From NCBI GenBank assembly GCA_016271365.2, contig CM057451.1, positions 372,207,501 to 372,271,500 of the forward strand: DNA of 64,000 nucleotides. Reading direction: 5' to 3'. The position numbers and the translations under genes are program-made. Positions 10,690 through 20,419 of this stretch are shown here, piece after piece. Under the pieces are notes generated by a model. It was given only the letters and a program-made list of their open reading frames with translations, was not told where the DNA came from and made no database searches. The stretch is from Neoceratodus forsteri (lineage: Eukaryota; Chordata; Ceratodontiformes; Ceratodontidae). Each line of letters starts with the position of its first letter. The stretch's first letter is position 1.

Positions 10690-12430
10690 CCACAGTTTTT
10701 TCATTACTAAAGCACCTTTCAGGATACACCACTGAGACTTACATAAAGAAGTCGGCTGACAACCTCTCGCCACCTGGCGGCTACTCCATTAAGGTACCTG
10801 GACCCTCAAAAGTCTACTAAACAAATTACCGACCTATATCTAATCACTTCTTCATATTTCCCATTGCTCCTACTCCCTTAGGAAATCTGCCTACATCCTC
10901 CTCAACGTACCCCAGACGCATACCTCCCTCAGAAGGCGTGCCATTAGCTATGCCATCCCATTGGCATGAAATCTCATCTGAATGTCACTCAGGCTCACCA
11001 GCACTGTCTCATTAAATTTCTTCAGAGCCCTGACCCACAAATTCTTCCCAGTAGTCTGTCACTGCCACAGGTCCTAGCATATCATGACAGTCTCCTGCCA
11101 CTGCTAGCATCCATTATAATTTAAATTATGTTTGTGGATCAAGACCTGGGAGTGATGATCACTAGTGACCTGAAGCACTCCATGCAGTGCAAGAAAGCAG
11201 CAGCAAAGACAAACGATGCTGGGATACATATCTAGTGGGATCAGCAGAAGAAGAAAGGAGGTTATACTGCCCTTGTACAGGTCACTGGTAAGGCCGCATC
11301 TAGAGTATGGAGTTCAGTACTGGTGCCCACACTTCAAAAAGGGCATTAACTTGCTGGAGAAGGTCCAGAGGAAGGCTACAAAGATGACTGTTGGTCAGCA
11401 GGGCAAGGTATACGAGGAGAAGTTGAGGGCACTGAACATGTACTCCCTGGAAGACGGGGGGGGGGGGACATGATTGGGACCTTCAAGTACTTGAAAGGGA
11501 TAAATACGGTTGATAAGGAGAGTCTCTTTAAGCTGGAGGGTGGGAGGTTTAGGAGGGAGGTCAGAAAGCACTTCTTCACAGAGAGGGTGGTGGACACTTG
11601 GAATGCGCTGCCAGAAGAGGTAACCTCATTGAAGACCATAGGCAGCTTTAAGAGAGGCTGGGACAGGTATAGGGGAGGGTAAGGGTCATGGGTAGGGAGG
11701 ATGGGAAGAGTGGGGAGGGGAGGGACAGTAGCTCAAAGGGTGGTCCCTGCAGCACAAGCAGACTTGATAGACTAATATGGTCTTCTGCTGGCTTCTTCGT
11801 ATGTCTGTATTAAGCGAGTACCCTCTGACTTGTATTTTTCTCCCTAGTCTCCCTATCCACCCTGACCCCTCTCCTCCCTAGTCCATCCCTATCCTTATGC
11901 CCAGGACTCCTCCTATACCCTCCATCCCTGATCCCTGCCCAACTCTCTCCCTTGCTCTTTCATCTTCTCACAACATCTTGCACTTATTCCTTGCCCCCTC
12001 AGTCGGACTCCTTCCTCACCAGAAGCAGTTATGTATTTCTCCTAACCCCCTTCCTTCCTGCACTCTCAGCCATCTTAGGAAGCTGACAGCAATTGTTTAA
12101 GTTCTTACTGATACTACTTTTTGTTCTCTCTCTTAATATGAATTGGTTCCTGGATGCTTCACTGTTGTTTTTCATTTCATTGACCCTGTATGTATTAGTA
12201 TTTCCTAACAATTACTGTTACCTTATGGTATGTCACCGTTGCTTACCCGGGCACCAGATTCTGATCTGTTTTATTATTGTTTTTACTGACCATACATGCA
12301 CTTTTTTCTACCAATTATTGTACCTGTATGATATATCATCACTTTTATTGTACACTGTTTAATGTTGTCCTTCCAGGACCTCCTTGAAAATGAATGTCCT
12401 CAGTGGAGTCTTCCTGCCAATAAACTTAAC
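10690..12430 (+). mobile_element. L2-like LINE, 3' fragment inserted in D1 gag
   Basis: Plus-strand translation near 10900-11060 reads RRRAISYAIPLA, then LRLTSTVSLNFFRAL. This matches the C-terminus of L2/Rex1-type ORF2 proteins, usually seen as RSFSxAxPxxWNSLPxxLR. A 3' UTR follows, ending near 12425 in AATAAACTTAACTGAAAC. The stretch 11128-11815 inside is a later CR1 insertion. The exact 5' boundary is uncertain by about 50 bases. Confidence 0.65.
11128..11815 (+). mobile_element. CR1-type LINE, 3' fragment (second subfamily)
   Basis: The plus strand encodes DQDLGVMITSDLKHSMQCKKA near 11135 and RPHLEYGVQYWCPHFKKGI near 11290. An 11470-11682 frame contains FFTERVVDTWNALPEE. Its 3' end (CTTCTGCTGGCTTCTTCGTA...) differs from the CR1 copies at 27836 and 53705 but resembles the copy ending at 53592, so it belongs to another subfamily. 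It is cleanly nested in the L2-like LINE. Confidence 0.85.
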
Positions 12431-13944
12431 TGAAACTTAGTTTTGTCTCCCTCAAAGAAGCGTTAAAAATTATGTATTGCGCATCTGTGGCAAAGTCAGC
12501 AATTCTGAGCCAAGAATATATTCTTGTACAACTGCAAGAAGCAGCAGCCCTGGTACCTGGCAGAGGGATCAGAAACATCATAAGTTGAGCAACATCTGCC
12601 AACCTCATCACCAAAACTTGAATGTTTTAAAGCCATTCAGTCTTGGTGAAGCCTTCAGACAAAACCTGGGCTGCAGTCTTGGCAGCCTTCCACAGGCTGT
12701 TTTGATATTTTCTCATATGGGCATGATAGTTTGTAATCCTAATGCCCAGTGAGGCAGAGGCATAACTATACTTGCCCATCATATCTATCCTCCTAGATTT
12801 TATTATGAGCAGCCATGAAGACTGCAGAGTCCATTACTGGCTGATTAGCATAATAAGGCTTAGCAGATGGAGCACAATATTGCTCAGCCTTTCTAGGAAC
12901 TGCAGGCAGTTGAGTCAAGCATGTACCATGCCGCAAATATAGCATCCTCTAATACAAGATACATGGATGGAATTATAATGTAGGGGGAACATGACACCCC
13001 CAAGAATTCCATCAGATGTCTTTTTGTGGAGTCTTCTTCCACAGAAAAGCCCATGACAGTTTGCAACTGTTGCAACATGGCTTGAAAAGTGGTACCCACA
13101 GAAGAGACCTCGGGGTACAGATCACAGAGTTCTCACTGTAGGATGAGAGGATAGAACTACAGCTAGATGCCCTCTAGTGTTCTCCCTCATATTCCTCCTA
13201 TAAATCCTCATCTAAAACCATGAGGTTAGAATTGTATTGTTTCATCATTGATGTCTGTCAATGAAGAGAACACCAGTAAGCACTGGCAACACTGGTGGTG
13301 GAGAAACAGAGGAATCTGCGATGTGTCAGTCGCAGGCATCAACAGGGTGCCTGCATGAAGGCCCCGTTGACAGCGTGACTGTCTGCATAGATAAAGCCAG
13401 ACAGAATGCACTGCAGCATTATTAAAAACGGCTCCAGTAACAGCTTAAGAGTCGACAACGCCCTGAATAGGGGCTGGGACAGTGTGTTGATGACAGGCCT
13501 TGGCCCATCGATGGTGACGTACCATCCACAGTAAGCACAGCAGCGTCAAAGCCAAACCCCTACCTTGTTGTCTCATTGACAGTCAGGTGAGGGTACTGTC
13601 ATCAATGATGCTGAAGTGGACAAAAATGCAATAGATTACGATGGCGATGTACCATCAATAGTAGGCACGGCACTGCCTAAGCCAAACCCTGATGTTGGGA
13701 TCTTTACAAAAGTCAGAAATGACTGCCATCAATGCTGCCAAAGCAGTTGCTGCAGCAACCGGGACCTTGCCAGCGAAGCAGATCTCTCCCTTTGCTGGAG
13801 GCCAGAAGATGAGGAGGGCCATGACGACAACTATTCCCTATCCCGGTCCTGCAATTTCTGCAGCCTTTTTTTGGCCATCGATGATGAAGACATCAATGTT
13901 TAGACCGTGTTCCTTCTCCATGTTCTTTTAAAGTTTTAAGAAGA

Positions 13945-14288
13945 AAGAACAGTTGTGTACTTACCGTAACAGGAGATCTTCAAGAGTATTTCACACCACA
14001 CCTATGGAACTTATAACCACCAGGCACAAGGACCACATGGAAACTTTTTGCATGCAGTCCGCTAGGAGCCACCCACAATGACGTTATCATTGGCTCTTTC
14101 CATATAAACGTGGGAAGCTCCTTCCCTCATCAGTTCCCCACCGGAGGTCATGCTCAGAGGACCTCTCTCCAGGGAAACCGAAGAGAATCCCTGACTCTGC
14201 CTACCAAGTGAGGCAGGAAGCAGCAGATAAACCTTCCTGGAGAAAGGTAGAAGTTACAGAGCTCTAAATCCTGAAGGGAATGAGGGGA
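13945..14288 (+). mobile_element. DIRS 5' terminus plus leader (fragment D7)
   Basis: The fragment begins with the terminus pattern GTGTACTTACCGTAACAG. It continues through ACCACATGGAAACTTTTTGC, then a TATAAA-containing stretch (CCATATAAACGTGGGAAGC near 14100) also seen in reverse near 29715 in D3. It is a plus-oriented DIRS 5' end cut off where the CR1 begins. The TATAAA motif could be the core promoter of the family. Confidence 0.65.
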
Positions 14289-16175
14289 CTATAGGACTGT
14301 TTGGTTCACAGTGAACAAAACCGAAGATTCTAGTCACTCAAAACTGAAGGTTCCTGATTTCAGGAAGGCAGATTTCCTCAAAATGAAAACCTGTCTTAGA
14401 AAGATTCTGGACTGTAGAGTAGAAGGGGGAGTAGAAGAATGCTGGAACAGATTAAAGGAAGCAATAACCTCAATCACATCACAGTGCGCCAGGCAAATTA
14501 GCAAAACCAAAAAGAGAACTCCGCTCTGGTTTTTCGAGGAGGTAGCATCCAAAATAAAAGAGAAGAGAGCCTTCAGACAGTAGGTACAAGCAGTCAAAAA
14601 GTGACAGGGATGAGGAGGTATAAAGGAAAAACTAAGAGAGTCCGGGAAGGCAATTAGGATTGTGAAGGCTCAAACACAGGAAAGGATAGCAAAGAGGGTC
14701 CAGAAAGGCGACAAAACCTTCTACAGATATACAAGATAAAAGAGGAAAAATAAAGGAGGAACTGTCAGATTAGCAAGAAAGGAGGGTCAGCATGCAGAGG
14801 ATGACGGAAAAAACAGAGGTCCTTAACAATTACTTCTGCTCACTCTTCACGCAGGAAGAAAATGGCAGTGAACCAACACTGTGCAAGAAGAAGAACCATA
14901 CTGGGGGAGCAGACACAAGCTCCTTCATGGAGGAAAGAGTCCTGAAAGAACTCAGTAAGTTGAAGATCGAGAAAGCAATGGGGCCAGAGGAAGTACATCC
15001 AAGAATACTGAAACAGCTTAGGAGAGAACTGGCTGCACCACTGGCAGAGCTCTTTAACAAATCGTTGGAAAGTGAGAAAGTCCCGGACTGGAAAAAAGCT
15101 TCAGTGGTGCCCCTCCACAGGAGTGGGATTAGGGAAAAGGAGGAAAACTACCACCCAGTCAGCCTTACCTCAGTGGTAGGAAAACTATGGAATCCTTGTT
15201 AAAGGAGAGGATAGCAGTATTCCTAGAAGCAAGTGGTCAACTAGACCCAAAGCAGCATGGCTTCATGGCAGGGACATCCTACCAGACTAATCTGATTGAG
15301 TTCTTTGACTGGATCACAAAAACAATGGACAGGGCGCACAGGTAGACGTCGTGTACCTGGACTTCAGCAAGGCTTTCGACTCCCACACAGGAGGCTATTA
15401 AACAAGCTGAATCACATGAGTACTGGGCTAAAAATAGTAAACTGAATAAAAAACTGGCTTGATGGGAGGACACAGAGGGTATTGGTAAATGGTACGCTGT
15501 CAGGGGAGGAGAGGGTAACTAGTGGTGTTCCGCAGGGTTCAGTACTGGGACTGATCATCTTCAATGTATTCATCAACCACATCACTGACAGTCTACATGG
15601 GAAAGTGTGCCTGTTTGCGGATGATACAAAGCTCTGCAATAGGGTGGACATGCCCAAAGGGGCTCTAAAGATGGAATCCAACCTTAAGAAACTAGAAGAG
15701 TGGTCAAGAATCTGGCAGTTTAAATTCAACGCAAAAAATGTGTAAGGTTATGCACCTGGGAAGACATAACGCAAGGAGAAAATACCTTCTGGGAAACGAA
15801 AAGTTGGAGGAAACAAAGCATGAGCGTGATCTTGGGGTAATCATCTCTGATGATTTCAAGGTGAGCAAGCAATGCAAAAAGACAGCACTAAAGGCTAGCA
15901 GCATCCTGGGATACATAGGGAGGGGTATCACAAGAAGGAAACGCGAGATGATTATGCCACTGTACAGGTCCCTGGTAAGGCCTCACCTGGAATACGGTGT
16001 CCAGTTCTAAAGATCATACCTCAAGCAAGACATAGAACGATTGGAGAGTGCGCAATGAAGGTAGTGCGCGGTCTAGCATCATGAGCTATATGAAACGACG
16101 CCAAGTGAACTCAACTCATATTTCCTGGAGCAGAGAAGAAATAGGAGGGTCATGATTGAGTCAGTACAGTTACGT
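14289..16175 (+). mobile_element. CR1-type LINE, linker and RT domains, broken
   Basis: In plus-strand order: a linker frame (14311-14583, LKVPDFRKADFLKMKTCL), an RT N-part (14792-15202, GPEEVHPRILKQL and YHPVSLTSVVGK), then SGVPQGSVLGLIIFNVF with LFADDTKLCN (15482-15745) and SLVRPHLEYGVQF (15738-16010). The polymerase box FADD is present. At least three frameshifts break the ORF. The 5' endonuclease is missing. The 3' end is cut at 16175 where a DIRS terminus begins. Confidence 0.88.
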
Positions 16176-16269
16176 AAGAACTTACCATAATATTAGATCT
16201 TCGAGGGGATCTCAGTCATCAGGTTACACCATAGAACACCTTCGCTGTCGATGAAGGAGAATCCACATG

Positions 16270-16515
16270 GAGGATGTTCTTTTTTTCCCAGTTAATCATT
16301 TTTATCCTCCTGGTGCTGGTGGCATGCCTAGCCCGATCCCCCGCTCACAGCTTACCACTCAGCTGCCCCATGGCTGTGCCCCCTGTGGCAGGGCGGCAGA
16401 ATCCCCCAACCCACTGTAACACACAGATATGGTGCCGAGGGTTACTGCCCATCGTGGAGGCGGTGCCTGCACGGATCAATTCATTCTGCATTGCCAGCAC
16501 TCATTTTCTCTTCCA
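16270..16515. other. GC-rich D2 3' spacer, unassigned
   Basis: Lies between the D2 terminus and the tail of a reverse SINE. Apart from a T run near 16279 I see no motif. A GC-rich stretch in a similar position relative to a SINE occurs at 23020-23338, but I could not align the two with confidence. Confidence 0.4.
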
Positions 16516-17575
16516 TTTTTTTTTTTTTTACTTGCCCCAAGATGCGCTGTACAATGATGCCACAAGGAGAGAGCACATATGCTACCGTACACGCTCCTCC
16601 AAGTGTCTGCCTTATCTCACCTCCTACTGAGTGTCAGCGCACCAGCCCCTAGCCTCTGCTAGGGGCAAGTCATGCACTTAAAGCTGGTGCACCTCCTTCA
16701 CGGAGAAGTAGAGCACAGAAACATAGAATTTGATGGCAGATAAAGACCGCCTGGCCCACCTAATCTGCCCATTTCCTTACCTAATGGATAAGCTGCAGAT
16801 TCTAGTTAACTAACGACCTACTTTCTCTTACCCCCCACTAGAATTGCTTTATGTCTGTCCCATGCATTCTTGAATTCCCCCACTGTTTTTGACTCTATGA
16901 CCTCCTCAGGAAGGCTGTTCCATGCATCCACAACCCTCTATGTGAAGAAATACTCCCTCACATTACCTCTGAGCCATCCCCAATCTATCTTCAAATTGTG
17001 CCCCCTTGTTCTTGCACATGTACTTTTCTGAAAGATGCTACCCTCTTGGACTTTGCTGATTCCCTTCAGGTATTTGAAAGTTTCTATCATGTCCCCCCCT
17101 CCCTCCTTTCCTCGAGGCTATACATCTTAAGCTCCTTTAGTCTTTCTTCATATGTTTTCTGGTGCAGACCCTGCACCATTTTGGTTGCCCTCCTCTGGAC
17201 AGCCTCCATCCTATGTCTTTGCGGACACGGGGTCTCCAGAACTGTACACAGTACTCCAGATGTGGTCTTACCAACTGTCTGTAAAGAGGGCCAACAACTT
17301 CCTGTTTTCTACTGGTGATGCCGCTCCCTATGCATCCCAGTATCCCCCCAGCCCTTCTTACTGCCTTCTCACATTGCTTGCCCACCTTTAGGTCATCTGA
17401 TAGGACTACAACAGGTCCCTTTCCATTTATGTTGTTGTCAGCAGTCCCCGGATGCTCCATCCTTCTCCTCCCCTGCCGACCCCCTGCAGCCCATGCTCAT
17501 TCCCAAACACGGGTCATCGGCGTAGCATAAGGTAAGGTGTCCAACACCTCAGCGCCACTGGGCCAGCCTACACAT
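16516..17575 (-). mobile_element. tRNA-derived SINE, copy S3 (reverse), split by CR1
   Basis: The head is at 17575-17441 on minus: GGCTGGCCCAGTGGCGCTGA, then a box-B-like GTGTTTGGGAATG, then GGATGGAGCATCCGGGGACT. The body and A tail are at 16715-16516, with the T run on plus at 16516-16529. The halves join perfectly across the CR1 at 16716-17439, reading AGAGCAGTCCCCGG across the join. The SINE therefore predates that CR1. Confidence 0.72.
16716..17439 (-). mobile_element. CR1-type LINE 3' fragment inserted in SINE S3
   Basis: Minus-strand frame 17460-17137 carries VRPHLEYCVQFWRPRVRKDI. The 3' end on plus begins CAGAAACATAGAATTTGATG, the reverse of the family's TTTCTATG-type end. The flanking AGCA at 16712-16715 and 17440-17443 may be a 4-bp target duplication. 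Only the last 0.72 kb of the LINE was copied, the usual CR1 5' truncation. Confidence 0.88.
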
Positions 17576-17824
17576 GGAAGATTTTCAGCAGTACAACTAA
17601 GGTCACCCACGCCGTCGATGTCAGCCAACATCAGCAACCCTACAGTCATAGGTGGCCGCACTCCCTCCTCAGCTGTTTCCCCCAGAGACGAAGGAAGCAA
17701 GGCTTACACCCTGGGGAACCAATGAGAGAAAGAGGTACCCAGCTCCAAGTAAAAGGATGGATACAACAGACATCCAGGTCCTAGACAGGAGCCCCAGAAA
17801 TGGGGATGGTGAGAGGAAAAATAT

Positions 17825-17930
17825 ACCCGATGACTGAGATGCCCTCGAAGATCTACTGTTATGGTAAAGTCTTATGTAACTGTTCTATTTTCTTCAGGGG
17901 TATCTCACTCATCGGGTTACACCATAGGAA
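17825..17930. repeat. D2 back-to-back terminus copy (internal complementary region candidate)
   Basis: A reverse terminus half (17825-17870) meets a forward half (17871-17930), forming an imperfect palindrome. The left half in reverse and the right half both read like CTTACCATAAC...GATCTTCGAGG...ATCTCAGTCATCGGGT. It sits just downstream of the YR end and upstream of the outer terminus at 16176. In DIRS elements an internal region complementary to the joined termini is needed to make the circular intermediate. The alternative is two abutting elements. Confidence 0.55.
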
Positions 17931-17989
17931 TGAGTACCAAGCAATGACAAGTGCACAAATACAGTCTGGGAGTGTGTATCTCCATAAAT

Positions 17990-18990
17990 TTAAGACAAGA
18001 GTCCTTGCAGCATAGCCCTGCCAAATCCTGCATCGGCTCTTGAAGCAATGTCTAGACTGTAATGCTTGGTGAAAGTGTGGACTGTACTCCAGGTGGCTGC
18101 CATGCAAAAATCAGTGGCTGAGACCCCCCTCAAAACAAGCCACCGAGGTAGCCACACCTCTGGTGGAGTGAGCTTTGACAGCAAAAGGCAGCTCTTTGCC
18201 ATACTTGTAACAGAACACAATGCAATTAGTCAACCACTTGGATAAACATTGCTTAGAAACTGGAGCGTCCTCTCTACTAGGGGTGGAAAAAAATAAACTG
18301 CTTAGATTTTCTAGACTCTTTAGTCCAAATTAGATAATATTTCAAAGTTCTGCGCACATCTAAAGTATTGAGCAGTGCTTCCCCTGGATTGGCACGCTCA
18401 GGAAAAAAAAAAAAACAAAGGTGGATAGACTGGTTCAGTGTGAATTCAGAAACCACCCTGGGAAGAAACGTAGGATTTGTGCGCAAAGATATCTTGTCTT
18501 TGTGAAAAATCAAACAAGGCTCCTCGTACCAGAGAGCCTAAAGCTCTGAAATTCTTCGAGCAGAAGTAATTGGAACTAAAAAGAATACTTTTCAAAAGAG
18601 AAAGCGCAAATCACAAGTCGCGACTGGCTCAAAAGGAGACAGGGTGAAGTTCTCCGAAACAAAAGTCAAGTCCGAAGCCAGGCATGGGGAACAGACTGGG
18701 AGTTTCAGATGCAGGATGCTTTGAAGAAAAGTATATCCGACATCCAGCTGAGCAACTGTGCAATCATCCATGGGCTCCTGAAAGGCAGAAACTGTTGAAA
18801 AGTGGACCTTGAGTGAGGAGTACTGGAGGCCTGAGTCAGATAAAGAAATCAGGTAGTCCAGGATATGATTCACCGGACAGGCGAAAGGGTCCAGGGAGTG
18901 CTTGGCAGCCCAGATGGCAAATTGTTTCCACTTCATGGCATATGTGGCACGAGTGGAAGGCTTCCATGCTGCCACCAGGACATCCAGCAC
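17990..18990 (-). pseudogene. D2 tyrosine recombinase
   Basis: Pieces in order: the N-terminal domain (18990-18592, starting near LDVLVAAWKPSTRATYAMKW); the start of the catalytic domain (18513-18277, VVSEFTLNQSIHL, ERANPGEALLNTLDVRRTLK); and the C-terminus (18220-17990, SATDFCMAATWSTVHTFTKH followed by YSLD). The last block carries the His and the nucleophile Tyr region of the recombinase. Frames change twice. The gene is the last of the element, as usual in DIRS. Confidence 0.82.
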
Positions 18991-18999
18991 CCTGTTAGA

Positions 19000-19480
19000 G
19001 ACCCCAAACCTGGTGACGGCTACGTTCTCAGGAGCCAGGCATGCAGATGAAGGGACCTGAGGTTAGAATGGACCAGGGTCCCCCAATCCTGGGTCAGCAG
19101 GTTTCTGCAGAGAGGCAGAGGGACCAGAGGTTCCTGTGTCGGCTGCAGAAGCAGAGAGAACCATATCTTATGAGGCTAGAATGGAGCCACCAGAATTATG
19201 CCGGCCTCTACCATGTACAGCTTGATCAGCACCCTCTGGACCAGAGGAAATAGAAGGAACTACATACAGAAACTTCCCACTCCAAGAGATGGACAACGCG
19301 TCTCACCAGAAAACTCCAGGCCCTGGATCTAGCGAGCAGAAACTGGGCAGTTTTGCTCTGAGTGGGGACACAAAAAAGGTTAAACTCTGGATGACCCTAT
19401 CTGTCATACAGATCATCTGCTACGGATGAGAGAAGCTCCCATTCATGCATGCTGGACTGAGTCCTGCTGAGACTGTCTGC
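19000..19480 (-). pseudogene. D2 RNase H and C-terminal pol region
   Basis: Interrupted minus-strand translation aligns with the D1 and D3 domain end (LSRTQ, then HAWMGASL, then a VEAGIILVAPFWP block like the ATLLLIAPLW block in D1). Several stops occur within 300 bases. It joins the RT upstream and the YR downstream with no spacer, as in the sister elements. Confidence 0.6.
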
Positions 19481-19559
19481 CAGGGTGTCTAGGATGCCTG
19501 GCATGTGAACTGATGCGTGTCAGGCTGTGTTCCAGGGCCCAGTACCACACTCTCATAGC

Positions 19560-20130
19560 TTCCCTGCAAAGGGAGTATGTGCCTCTATTTATTGAAGACT
19601 TTAACTTGGCCAAGGGGAGGATTTGGGCAGACAGAGTGATCCCCAGGTCCCAAAACAGAATAAAAGTGGCCTCCATGGTGCTGATGAGGTGATCCTTGGT
19701 GGGAGCCATCATAAGCTAGTCGTCTAGGTAAGGGAAGACATAATAGTTGTTTCTCCCTAAGGCTGCAGCCACCACTACGAGGCATTTCGTAAAGACTCAG
19801 GGAGCCGAGGACAAGCTGATCGGCAGAGCCCAAAACTGTTAGTGGTTTCCCTGGAAGCGGAAGTGCAGAAACCTCCTGTGGGGTTGATAGACCAGAATGT
19901 GCAGGTAGGCATCCTGCATGTCTAGTGAGCAAAACCAGTCTCCCTGCTGAAGGTGAGGGAGAAGGCTGGGCAAGATGACCATCCTGAAGCACTTGTACTC
20001 GATGTACTTGTTCAGGTGGCTGAGGTCTAGGATGGGATGCAGGTCTGCGGTTTCCTTTCGAACCAGGAAAAAGTGGAAGTAGAATCCCTTTCCCCTCTAT
20101 GCCACTGGGATGGGCTCTATGGCCTGTTTT
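19560..20130 (-). pseudogene. D2 reverse transcriptase
   Basis: The correct frame switches within the region. Near 20045-19960 it reads DLSHLNKYIEYKCFRMVILP and GDWFCSLDMQDAYLHI. Near 19760-19700 it reads NNYYVFPYLDD directly followed by a stop and LMMAPTKDHL. The catalytic YLDD box is intact although the ORF is not. The 182-codon frame at 20133-19585 is mostly out of frame with the RT. Confidence 0.75.
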
Positions 20131-20419
20131 CACAATAGCCCTTGAATCTATTCTTGGATGAGGATGGTGTGGGACTGAATGTAGTGGGAAGGCAAAGGAG
20201 GACTGTCCAGGGGCATCTCCAAGAATTCTATTGTGTGCCCTTTTCGACCAACTGGAGAACCCAGTGGTCTGAGGTTATCCTGAGCCACCCCTCGAGATAC
20301 CAAGAAAATCGACCCCCCCCCCGTGTCTCAGCTGGGGGTTGGGAGGGGTCTGGTAAGGAGTCATGCAGAGGAGCCAGGGACCAGCAGAGCAGCCTGGGAG
20401 GTTCTGGGAGTTCTAGGGG

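Larger units (their letters stand above)
10480..13940 (-). pseudogene. D1 gag-like region, split by an inserted LINE
   Basis: Minus-strand pieces match the gag regions of D2 and D3. A block at 12614-12426 (TRAAASCSCTRIYSWLRI) parallels ARTAASQTCLRRHSWLRV in D3. A further block at 13099-12893 has MLQQLQTVMGFSVEEDS, parallel to the Gln-rich acidic start in D3. The region 13440-13930 is the probable gag 5' part. Coding is interrupted from about 10690 to 12430 by an L2-like LINE. No intact frame remains. Confidence 0.6.

Noticed and set aside
19585..20133. 182-codon Pro/His-rich minus frame
   Set aside because: It is mostly a shifted frame of the D2 reverse transcriptase. The RT blocks, including YLDD, are in neighbouring frames.
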